Shown here: positions 34,171-45,826 of the stretch, piece by piece | How positions within the stretch are numbered: position 1 is the first letter of the stretch | Layout: each line of letters begins with the position of its first letter | DNA from: Physcomitrium patens | Taxonomy: Eukaryota; Streptophyta; Bryopsida; Funariales; Funariaceae | Reading direction: 5' to 3' | NCBI RefSeq assembly: GCF_000002425.4 | Contig: NC_037254.1 | Span: 8,104,144 to 8,168,143 of the forward strand | Length of the DNA: 64,000 nt | Program-made: the position numbers and the translations under genes | The notes under the pieces: model-generated | Databases searched by the model: none | What the model was told of the DNA's origin: nothing | What the model saw: only the letters and a program-made list of their open reading frames with translations

Positions 34171-34495
34171 ACTTGCTGCCATAGACATACATATTTACTA
34201 CAATAGTTATCTAGATGATTGAAAGGTTAGAAACTTGGCCAACAAGTTAATCACATATCTTGTAGCTTGTAGTACAAGCTAACCATGTGGTGCACATATA
34301 AGAAACTTCCCTTGCAAGTTAAGACATGTGTTGGAGGTCTTATAGAACTTCGCTATATAACTCTTAATGAGATAGTATATATAGGGACAAGAGTAAAGCC
34401 TTCTTCACTCTAATCAACTTTGTTTTTTGCTTCTAGTCTAGTTTCAAAGGTTTCTAGTTTTCTTACCTTTTGGCAATAGCTATTCTAGTTTATTC

Positions 34496-34541
<46 letters not shown>

Positions 34542-34609
34542 TATTTATCTCTTATTGATATGTATTTCACTTGTTTGTGTATCTTATTTGAGTTTTTGTT
34601 CTTAAGAGA
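34170..34609 (+). repeat. 5' LTR of element B (internally deleted)
   Basis: Matches the plus LTR type from gatgattgaaaggttagaaac, through tatatag (TATA box, near 34377) and caagagtaaagccttcttcactc, to ttttggcaatagctattctag. A TA repeat (34498-34537) interrupts the segment after that. The end at 34609 is set by the primer-site motif that follows. Confidence 0.6.
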
Positions 34610-36899
34610 TTGACAATAGTACACTTATAATATAATAGTTTTGTCTTTTTTTTTTTATTAAGAGTAGATTATTCTTCTTTTTTGATAAGACATAAGCATA
34701 TTAGAGATTGCAAATTATCTTTTTTTAAATTAATATTGGTCTTAATATTTTTTTTTTTTCTAAAGTCATGTCTTTTATTTGTTTTAAGTGATATTAGACA
34801 TTTTATTTTCTCTTATTTTATCAAAGTAGAGCTTCTTGAAATAAAGAATGCAATAATATAAATGCAAGAAAAATTAAGAGTTAATGCTTACAATGCATCA
34901 ATTCAATTTACCACCACAAAGAACAATAAGATTGACAAGAAGTAAAGATATAAAAATGATGAGAGTTGCTTCAATATCTATATCAAATCATATTACTTCT
35001 CTTAGGGTAGAATATTATTCAAGCATTAAAAAATCAAGAATTTCCCTACCTAAAAAATTAATGGCACGTGATTAAAGTTTTGAAGATTTATCAACCAAGT
35101 ATAATTGGTAATTAAACTTCAATTCTAAAATTTTGCAATTTTAATATTATAAGTCAAGTTTATTAAAACACTTCTTTCAAGTTTTGCATTGTCATAGTTT
35201 TCACCTTTTCTTGAACAACAAGATTCAATAATGGAAAATTTAGAAGTCTTTTTGGCAAATTTTTTATCTATATATAAAAAATATGATGAAATTTGTATTG
35301 TAACCAACAAGATCCATATTTTGCAACAAGACAATCAATTATTAATATTATATGCTTTATAATTTTAATAACTTACAACAAATATTAAGTGGAATGATAC
35401 TATAGTCATTAGCCAATTTTTCTTTAGATTATAATATAAGATAAAGAAATGGATGCTAAACTTATTTGATTTTCAAACATTTAGTTAAGTAATTGACTTT
35501 GTTGTGAAGTGTGATAATTAATTATTTGAATTTTAATATAAAAGCCACAAGTAGACGTCAATGCTTTTACAATTCAATAAAAATACCTACGTCTTCTCAA
35601 TACATGTATGTAAAAGTGAGCAATATGCAAATTAATGCAATGCATTTCAAACTTCTTATCAAACAAAAAAAGACATGTCATCATCAAGAAAGATTGTGCT
35701 TATATTTTGGTAAATCTAAATATACCATATAATATTGTTCAAAGAAGTGATGCAACCACAAAATAAGAAGTATGGTTGCCAAAGAAAACAACATGTTGAA
35801 AAACAAGTTTATCTAGCTACAATAGAAATTATGTGGCTAAAATCTTATACAATATTTAGTAAAAAGTCATATTCTCTCTTCAAAACCCTCTCTTTGTTTT
35901 ACAATAGATATTAGTATATGACCTAAACATTACAAAGTCTTTGCTTTACTAGATTTAAATTTTTTTTTTTTTTTTTTAAATGAAGAATTTGTTAAAAGAT
36001 ATAGCATCTTTTTTTTTAAAAAAACTAAATTAGTACATATAGAAGTTAATGATAGTCGTCTATAATCTTTTAGAGAAGTTATCCATGAAATTCTTCTTAT
36101 AGAAGTAGCAATAAGTACTTATAATAACTTTATAATATTCAATATTATTAGATTTTTTTTAATTTAATTATTTTAGGTTTATTATTGCTCAAAAAGTATA
36201 ATTCTTGAAGACATTAGATTTCTTGTAGTCTTGATTTTTTCTATAGTATAATTAAGAGTGATGTTAACTAAGTAAAAAGTCATATGTTTAGTACAACCAA
36301 ATTTGTATTTGTAGATGTAAGAGCTTTCTTACATGTTGTAAAAAGAAAGAGCATATTGTATGATTTATGCCTCATTTGTTTATAATAGTGGAAAGATTTC
36401 AAGTGGCATTTCTAGCTAATATGAAGATTATTGAGATGTTTTTGAAAAAAAAAAATGTAGATATTATTCCTAAGTATTGTCTTTATGATTGATCAATTGA
36501 CCTTCAAGAAGGTGCTTAAGTATTATTTAGACCAATCTATAATTTATTATAAAATAAGTTGACTGAATTTCAAGAATACCTGAATGAGAATTTAGCCAAA
36601 AATTTATATGCCATTCACAATCCTTAGCATGAGCTTCTATCATATTTGTAAAAAAAATAAGATAGATTATTGTGGATATGTAGCTTATTAAGGATTTAAC
36701 AAGATTATCATGAAAAAAAAATACCTTCTATATTTGATATTTAGATGTTTGATTAATTTAATTAAGATAAAATATATATAAAAATAAATCTATAAAAAGA
36801 ATATAATTTGATATACATTAAAGATAAAAATGAATAGAAGCCTGTATTTTGAATCAAGTATAGACATTTTAAAAATAATGTCATGCCTTTTAGACTCAT

Positions 36900-37210
36900 A
36901 AATGTACCAAGAGCTTTTCCATATCTAATGAATGATGTCTTTTAAGAAATTTTTGGATGATTTTGTTGTTTGTTATCTAAATGACATCTTAATCTATTCT
37001 AAAAACACAAAAGAATATAAACTTTATGTTTGTTGTGTGTTATAAAAAGAAAGAGATGCATAACTTTATGCCAAGATAAAAAAAAAGTGTATATTTTATA
37101 CTACTCAAGTTGACTTCTTAGGATAAATTATTTTAAATGATGGATTCATGATCGATCCTAAGAAAGTTCAAAATATTATGGATTGGAAGATCTCAAAAAT
37201 AATAAGAAAT
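36900..37210 (+). pseudogene. Element B reverse transcriptase palm
   Basis: The frame reads FLDDFVVCYLNDILIYSKN, then KKKCIFYTTQVDFLG and DPKKVQNIMDWKI, parallel to element A. The catalytic YLDD has become YLND (GAT to AAT, 36973-36984), which would kill polymerase activity. Several in-frame stops are present. The downstream RNase H region repeats KATFEALKTTF and FFKTFFIE. Confidence 0.72.
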
Positions 37211-38316
37211 GTCTAATGTTTTTAAAGATTTATCAATTATTGTCAAATCTTCATTAAGAATTTTTTTCAAGTTGGAGTTTCATTTACGTGTTTCACTTGT
37301 AAAGACAAATTTGAGTAGAATCAAGAAGCAAAAGCAACATTTGAAGCTTTGAAGACAACTTTTATATTTGCACTAATCTTCTATCGTATGAACTTCTTCA
37401 AAACATTCTTTATAGAAATAAACATATGAGAATTTATTTTGGGATGTTGTATTGTTTCAAATGAGAGTACATGATAAATTTCATTCAATATGTTTTTATC
37501 CAATGAAATTTTCAATAATTAAAATCAACTACAAAATCTATGACAAAGAATTTTTTGCAATTACGGATTTATTTTAAGAATTACACCATTATCTAGAAGG
37601 CACTTTTGACTCAATCACTATATATCCAAATTACAAAAACCTTAAATATTTCATGTCAATACTTATTTTGAATCATCACTAAGCTCATTGGAGCATTTCT
37701 TTGTAAAAATTCAAATTCAAGATCATTTATCAACCAAAAAAATAAAAAAAAAATATTGAATGCCTATTTTAGCTGATCTTATTTTTATTAAAATAAAATA
37801 TAACTTTTGATTAATAATAGATAATTCTCTTAAAGCTAAAGAAATTTCATCTTTGAGAAATAAAATCAATATTTATTACTAATTCAATTTTTTTTAAGCA
37901 AGTTCAATCAAATATGTCCTTTGATTGTCTTGTTTGTGATATTAAGAAAAATCCTTCAAAATCTCATGATACTTCCAAATTTGAATTTAAGAACAATCTA
38001 CTATATTTTGAAAGGTGCTAATATATTCTAAAAGATGAAGCATATTTATAAACTCTTTGGGCTTATCAAAACTTTCTAGTTGTAAGACATTTTGGATACA
38101 ACAAGACCTTGAAATTAATGTCAAGAAATTTTTAGTGGCCTTAAATGTGGAAGGTAATCAAATGCTTTGTACAATCATATGATATTTGTTCAAGATTAAA
38201 AACTCCTTATTGTAAATATTATTATATATATGTGGCAAATACAATTTGTCATATCTTGGACTTTATCAACATGTAATCACTACTCCTTATGGAATTTGTC
38301 TCTAAAAAGAGAGGTA

Positions 38317-38858
38317 ATATCATGGACATATATAATTCTATTAATAATTATTTAAATAATTTGAATAGATAAAAATAAATAAAAATACATAAACTTGATA
38401 ATATCTTATAGAAAAGCTTTCTAAAAGCTTCATAAATGCAATTTCATCTTTATATATGTCTATAGATGATTGATAGGTTGAACACTTGGCCAATAAGTTA
38501 GCCATGTGTTGCATGTATTGATAGCTTGTGGTATAAGCTAACTATGTGGCACTTATATAAGAAATTTGCTTTGCAAGTTAAGACATATGTCTTGTAAATT
38601 AGACACTTGTTAAAGGTCTTACAAAACGTCACTTTATAACTTCTAGTAAGATAGTACACATGGAGTAAAGAGTGAAGCCTTCTTCAGTTTTGTTAATTCT
38701 TTTCTTGCTTCTACTCTATTTTTAAGGATCTCTATTTTTCTTATCTTTTGGCAATAGCCATTCCAATTTCTTTTTAATATAAAAATTTATTGATTTTCTT
38801 TTTTTCAACTTTTTTTGAAAAATTCTCACTTTTTATTTGTATTTCTTAAGTTCTTTTC

Positions 38859-38868
<10 letters not shown>
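38317..38868 (+). repeat. 3' LTR of element B
   Basis: It starts tatcatggacatata directly after the purine tract and follows the plus LTR pattern through gatgattgataggttgaac, the start-site block and ttttggcaatagcca. Its terminal bases merge into a TA repeat, so the end is approximate. Confidence 0.65.

Positions 38869-38947
<79 letters not shown>
38866..38947. repeat. TA dinucleotide microsatellite
   Basis: About 40 uninterrupted TA units at the end of the element B 3' LTR. Shorter TA tracts recur at 11218-11265, 34498-34537, 39127-39147, 39402-39424 and 42715-42748. Confidence 0.95.
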
Positions 38948-38951
<4 letters not shown>

Positions 38952-39394
38952 GATATAAGAATACATATGTATGTATATGTTTTTAATTTTAATTTGTTTT
39001 TAATTTTAATTTAATTATTTATTAATTTATTTAAATAATATTAAAATAACTATATCCTATTGAATTTATAAAATTAAATTTTTATTCTTATCTTTTTTAT
39101 TTAAGAAATGTACATATGTATGTATATATATATATATATATATATATTTATAGATTTTTTTTCTTTGTATATGTATATATACACATTCTTATTTACATAT
39201 ATAAATAATTTTAAAAAATAAAAAATAATATATATTTTTAATTTTTAAAATATTAAAAAAATATTGTATTGATAAGATTTGAATAATGTGTATAATATTG
39301 CAAGTGGTTTTATATTATTTTGAGTAAATTAATATATAAATATATATATATATATGTAAAATATTAAAAACTATATTCAGAATATTTTGATAAA

Positions 39395-39430
<36 letters not shown>

Positions 39431-42400
39431 GATATAGATATATGCATGTAATGTTTAGTAGATATTGTAATTTTGACTAATATGTGCATATTTGTCATAG
39501 GATAATGGTGTTACTATATGCTTGGAGTAGCCTACCAAAGTCATTATGTGATTTTAAATGAAGAATGTTTCTAACTTGAAAATATCTTAGTTGTAGGCTA
39601 ATTTTATAATCTTAAAGTAGATACTATTAATCATTAAGTTATACAATTGTAATATAATAGCACAAATCTAAAGTTTATTTTTATATCTATGTTTTTCTTA
39701 AATTTTATTTACTGAGATATTTGATTCACTTTTATTTTTTCATTATTTTTTTATATAAACTATACATTATTTATGTTTTTTTTACAATTTTTTTTTCAAA
39801 AGAATATAAAATTTTAAAAAAATAATAATAATATGTAATTTATTAGTATTATTATTATTATTGAATTTGAAAAAAAATAGTTAAAATAATTAAATCTAAA
39901 GTCAAGGCCACTGAAGAGAAACAAAATCTATTAAGATCTTAAATCTTTAGTACCAATGATAGAATAAATAAATAAATAAAAATAATTTTTAATTTTTAAT
40001 CTATATACAAACCTAAAAAAATTTATAGCAAACCTAACTTTTAATAACTCTATTTCTTTAGTTCACTTACTTGGTTCATTACTACACAATAAGTCAAGTT
40101 AAAAGCTAGGTCAAATAGTACAGATGCTTACAACTTTTTTTTAATTTTTTTACTTTTTTGTATTAAGATAAATTTTCTGAAATTCTTTAAAAATCCAAAT
40201 TTTTTATAAAAAGAATTCAATTTCAATTTTAGAAGGGCCTTACACTATATCAATGTTAGATCTCAAAGAAGTTGCAATGAAATCCTACATATCTTATAGC
40301 AATTCTCTAATGTTGTGACTTGAATTTGCATTCTTTTTTTTAATTAAAATTTTCTTTAGATTAGGCAAGGCATAAAGGGTAGCCATACTAGCTACTTCTT
40401 TGATTTATTCTTGCCACCAAGTCTAACTAGTAATCTCTTTATTGTAACAAAGTCATTAAATACTTGATGCTAGAAGTACATTAAATACACATATAAGGTC
40501 TTTACTTTTGGCTCCATCCATCAACTCCTATTAGCCTTTTTTTATTACCCATATTATTAGGTCTTTGAGATACAAGCTCATGTTTTCTTATATTTTTTTA
40601 AATAAGTTCCACAACCACTATAGATGTGTATTCTCTTTCACTTTAGACAATCAATGTCTTCATTAACATTATATAAACAAAATTCAATTTTTTTTCTTTT
40701 TTAAGACTTATAATTTCATACAAAATTTAGAAATTTTATTATAAAAAAATATTTCTTAAAAAATCAGGCACTCTTTATCTCTTTTTTCTCCTATTTTTAT
40801 AAATATTTCTTTTTTTTCTTTTTTTCTTTTTTATATTTATTTGAAGAAGTCACTATTTTCATTACAAATTCTTATGATTTACTTGCCTCACCTTTTAAAA
40901 TCTCATAGTTATGTTATGTCCTACAAGGCTTCTCTTTATAATTGTAAAAAATTGAATATTTTTTCTTCACATATTTATGTATTATTTTCTTCACATGAAT
41001 ATGTATTAATTTTTGAACTTGTTTTCTAAAATACATCTTATTTTGGTTTATTTTCTATTTTTAAAAAATAACTTGGAATCCTTAAAAATAAAAGCTCCTT
41101 CACAAAGACCAATTATTTAACTTTGATACAAAGAGCCTTATACTTGCTATATATAAGCTTTTGAGAGTTTTTTCACATGAACTTATTTAAGTGGTATGCT
41201 TATTAACTTCACTTATTTCATAATATTACTTTTACCAAGAACTTTTTTAAATCTTTTATTTTGCCTTGTGAGCTTATTGTATAATACTATAAGTATTGTT
41301 TTATTTTGCCATATCTTTATTTGAATCCATAGTTCAAGTAGTTTCTTCATATCATGGTTTATTTATTTATTTATTTTATTATTATTATTATCTTTGGCAC
41401 CTCTCTCGTTTGAAAAAGAAGGCTTTATTTTTATCTACTATATTTATTTTTAGATGTTTTATTAATTCTTGGATTTCTTTTTTGTAAAAAAATTTATATT
41501 TTATTCTAGAATTTCCAATTTCTTATTAAATTTCATAACCATCTCTTGAATATGCCTTACATTTCTTTTATTGATCCATTAGAATTCATGTAAATAATAT
41601 TGTATAAAAATACAAAGATATTGAGTAATTTTTTACATCAATGTTTTTTTAAATCTAAAATTGCATCAAATTTTTATAGACTTATTTCTAATGTCTTCTT
41701 AAAGAAAGGTTTATGGCTTATCCTTACAAAAATATTATTGGTCATCTACAAAACAATTTAAGCACAAACATATAGAATATTAGGTAAAACTTTAATTTCT
41801 TAAAAACGTCTAATAGATAGATAATTTTATGTAGAATCCAAAATATTTTATATAGACTTGCCTACTTTTGTGACCACTTAGAAATAAGATGTATAAAACA
41901 AGCTAAATTGCTTGTATAAAATCATATCTCATATATATAGAGATATTGGATACTTTAAAGGTTTTTATCTATGTGCTTCTTTTTTTAAGACTAAATAGTC
42001 TCAAATCTCTTATAAGCCATTTTTAGGATTACTTCTCATTTGGTCTTTATATTAGACTCCATCAATTAAGTAGAAGGTTGAGTTTATTTTATTAATTTTC
42101 CATACTATTAGAAGGTCTATTAGTTGTAGTGCATCTAAAACATAAGTCATCAAAAATAATGAAATTACTTATTGATAAATCTAAATTTTAATTATAATTT
42201 TTAAGTCTTCAAATAATAAACTATGAAAAAATAATTTATTTATCAAAATAAATTATCTTAATTAGCTATCACTTAGTTGTTTTACTTTGAGAAGCTAGAA
42301 GTATTTTACCTTGTATGAGTAAATTCCTATTTGATTGAAATTTAACTTGCTTTTGTAAAGACCTAAAAATATTTGTTGAAGTTATGGTATACAAACACAC

Positions 42401-42710
42401 CTTACTTTAAAAAAAAATTGTCCTTAAGCCTTTAAAATACTTTATCTTAAGATTTTTTTTAATTTTAATTTTTTCATTTGTAATTGTTTTTATAAGAGGC
42501 TCTTCAATCTTAGAGAAGTTTTTTATCAACTTCCTATAGTAGTTTATTAGACTAAAGAATTAACTCGTTTTTCTTTATTTTAAGAATTTTCTAAATTTTT
42601 ATACATTCTTACTTCTTTAAGTCTAATTATAATTTTTTTGCTTATAATGTGATCAAAGAATCTTGGTTCTTTTATTAAAAAAATTATAAAAAATATTCAT
42701 TTTCCTAAAT

Positions 42711-42751
<41 letters not shown>

Positions 42752-44690
42752 GTTCTAAGTTTTTAATATAATTCTTATTCATTTTTTATTATTATTTTAA
42801 AAAGAGATTAAGATGTCATCTCTATATACGACTACAAATTCATCACTTTTAATGTATAAAATTGGATTTATAAGTATAGCAAAGATAACTGAAACATTGC
42901 ACTAAACATTTATAAGACTTGTATCTAACCCTCTAAGCAATCTTTTTTATATCATCATTTGCAATCTTGATCTAATAGTATCATGACTTCAAATAAATTC
43001 TACTAAATTACTTGTTTTTTTAGTATATCTAAGAAGTCATTAAGTCTTAGAATAAAATAGTTGTTTTTTATTTTTAGTTTTTTAAAGGTATTATAATCTA
43101 TAAATATGTCTATTTTTCCATCTTTTATGCTTGTAAAGAAGACAAGAGTTTCAAAAGGTGACTTACTTGATCAATTGTATCATTTTACAAGCAAATTATT
43201 AAATATTTAATTTGATTGGTTCAAGTCTAATTAGTTAAGTCCATAAGATTTCTAATGAAGAATTTTTATATTTAACAATAGATGAATCTTATAATCAAAA
43301 ATTCTAAAAGAAAAGAGTTTTTTTGACAACTGATTTATCAAAATATTACCAAACTTACTCTTAAATTATTATTTTTAAAATTTTTAAATTTATGTAAGAT
43401 CTTTTTTTTAAATTATTAAATCAAAAAATTCAATCAACATTACAAATATAAAAGGAAAAAAAAATCTTCTTCTAACTCTTTTTAAATCATAATTCAAATT
43501 TTATATTCATATAACATAGAAAGATCCATAAATAGAAATTTTCTCATTTTACTATCTTCTTCAACTATAATCAATTTAATCTTTGGCCTCTATCTAAACT
43601 TTATCTCAAAGTAGCCTAAATTTTTTTTTAAATACAATATCTATTCTACAAAGATTTTACACTATAAATCTTTTTTAGAAATTAATATTTTCATACTTGA
43701 AGTCTACTTCCTTTATTACTTTTTTTTTTTTTTTTTTTTTTTTTCCTAAGACAAAAACACCTTTACTCATTTGATTTCTTTATAATGAAATATTAACCTC
43801 TCAGCACAACCTAGATCTCTGAATAAGTTGGTAGTCCTTATATCAACCAAAATTGACACCTTAGAGTTAGTGGTATGTGATATTAAATAAATAAGCTTCT
43901 TGCAAAGAGAAATCTGGGCGAATCTTACCTCAAATTTCTTTCTTTTATTGAAACTCTTTGGTTTAAAGTCAAGAGTTTTATTTTTGTTCCTTCTTCATTC
44001 AAAGTAAAGGTAAATACTAAATCAATCAAAGTAAGCAAATAATTATCTTTCAATACATCTATTTTTTTTGTATTTTTTTATACAATGTTCATTTTGATTA
44101 TTTCTTTAATAGATCATTTCTTTGTTCTATGTGCCTTGGAATTCTTACTACCAAATTCTTTATGTTATGATAGATTATTACTGTCAAGACTTTCTTCTTC
44201 AAACTTGTGTTTAAAAAATCTATTCTCCTTTTGATGTAAAAACTTTTTCCTTCAAAAACTACCTTTATATTTCCAAAAGCATTCTTTCTAGAATTCCAAG
44301 TGACCTCTTCTTTACTTTAATAATTAAAAGTAAAAAGTAGTCTTTTCTCTTCTACCCATCTAATTCTACCCATCTAATTTTAATTTGTCTTTATTAGGTG
44401 GAGATGTTTCTCTCAAATTTCCTTCTTCCATTTGTTCTATCTTATCTTTTCCAAGTGATTTTCTTCTCAAAAAATTTCTTTTGAACCTTGCTGTCACTTC
44501 TTGATCTATAAAGCAAAAATTCTAATATCATTTTGATACGATGCCTTCATTCATTGTTTTCTTGAAAACATTTCATTTGAATCTTTTTGAAACTCCAACT
44601 TATCAAGTTGAACTTCTTGAGCAAATTGCCTAGCAATACAAACTAGAGCTTTATTAGAGCTTTGATAATATATGTAATGACTCCAACTCC
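38948..44690 (-). mobile_element. Element C: very decayed minus-strand Ty3/gypsy element of another family
   Basis: No LTR was identified, but minus-strand motifs appear in gypsy order from high to low coordinate. A protease-like ILVDIRTTNLF (retropepsin LVDSGAT..F) lies near 43820. An RT fingers motif (SLFETLVFFTSIKDGKIDIF type, with intervening stops) lies near 43080-43170. The RT palm DEFVVVYRDDILISF lies near 42790-42845. Sequence words differ from element A, so it is a different family. 38948-41500 has no recognisable protein and is included only as probable element or filler. Boundaries are approximate. Confidence 0.5.
42780..43170 (-). pseudogene. Element C reverse transcriptase remnant
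   Basis: Palm motif FVVVYRDDILI (about 42797-42829) matches Ty3 F.V.YLDDILI with Leu to Arg. Further upstream in sense direction, the K-DGK-IDIFIDY words match the KKDGS.RMC.DYR fingers motif. Many stops; no intact frame. Confidence 0.55.
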
Positions 44691-44699
44691 CAAAAACCC

Positions 44700-45030
44700 C
44701 ATTTCTTTGCTTCACCCCCTTTGTCCACTTGCACACAACAAGCCGGGTTGCCCGGGTAGAAGCCGCGTCAAAAAGTGCGGAAAATTACAACCGAAAGTGT
44801 TTTTAGTCGACCCGAGACAGATTTAGGGCTTCGTCCTGAAAAACCAGGAGTTCTGCGAGACAAGTCCCACTCCGACTCAAGCAGGGACTTCTGGCACACC
44901 GGCACAGGGTTCTAGCTGAGTCACAGCACGATCCCGCAACTTTCCAACGTTGACTTGAACCCACGTTCCAAATACACACCTAGAGTCTCTAACTACGGCT
45001 CCACCCATCCTGTCAGTCATTTCCGCCACG
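44700..45030 (-). mobile_element. Candidate tRNA-derived SINE or tRNA relic
   Basis: Minus sense from about 45015 reads GGATGGGTGGAGCCGTAGTT, then AGAGACTC, and about 25 nt later GTGGGTTCAAGTC. These match the polymerase III A box (TAGC..AGT.GGTAGAG) and B box (GGTTCAAGTCC) at roughly tRNA spacing. The T-stem does not pair, so it is not a functional tRNA. The GC-rich body continues to about 44700, where AT-rich element C begins. There is no poly-A tail. A C12 tract (45033-45044) lies just upstream. Confidence 0.35.
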
Positions 45031-45826
45031 CACCCCCCCCCCCCAGGGTCTTCAGGGAGTGAGACGACGATTCTTTGTTTGCTTGTGAGCAGGTGCTGCA
45101 TCCACTTTGGACCATGGCACCACCTCCGAGATATAATTCCCACTTTATTAAGGTCTTTCCTCAACCCCGCCAAAATCTTTCCGCATTCTTCAAACTCGAA
45201 CATGGAAACAGAGCTGTTACATCACCCATTTCGAAAGCACCCAAGCATCGAATCAGAATAGTAGCACTGTATCGTCACCTAAAACAATTGGGTTCGTTTC
45301 CACGTTAGTTTTTGTTGAGCTGAAAGACTTTTCATCATAAACTGCAATAGATATAAAAGAGGACGATCATGTACGATCAAGTCAATTAGTTTGACGGTGT
45401 ATTTGAACTCTCGTTTGCAAATCACCAGTGCATGCAAACAGTAGCCTCCCTAAAACAGGGACTCTGCCAGTAATCAGCTGAAAACTCTACAACTTCACAT
45501 AGCTCCTGTTCTACATGGAATCTCACTGGTGCATGCCGAGTTAGTTAACACCTGCCGCTCATAAATAGTCTTTCCTGCGTCTATCCACGAGACTATCTAC
45601 CATAGGAACTGCCCGAATCTACAGAAATAACTACAAAATGGTAACACTCTCATCCAATACAACTCTTCGGACTGAATCATTCGCCACCATATGAGGGAAA
45701 TGGTGGCACATCGAAGGAAGTAAACTATTAAAGCTCATGGGATGGAAGGAAAACTCTTGCAGCTCACCCGACGCTCACTACCTGCCCCACGTTGAAGGTA
45801 AACCTACAAAACTAAACTTCAGCACC

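Larger units (their letters stand above)
34170..38868 (+). mobile_element. Element B: plus-strand decayed chromovirus, same family as A
   Basis: A shortened 5' LTR (about 34170-34609) is followed by the primer-site motif ttgacaatagtac (34610-34622). A broken Gag-Pol region then runs to an AAGAGAGG purine tract at 38306-38313 and a 3' LTR from 38317. Pol motifs appear in the expected order: protease near 35940-36060, RT 36900-37210, RNase H 37300-37680, integrase zinc finger 37970-38220. Every frame is riddled with stops. The 5' LTR seems to have lost an internal block between its first 30 bases and ttgaaaggtt. Confidence 0.75.

Noticed and set aside
44930-45025. Functional tRNA gene
   Set aside because: A and B boxes are present but the T-stem and acceptor stem do not pair.
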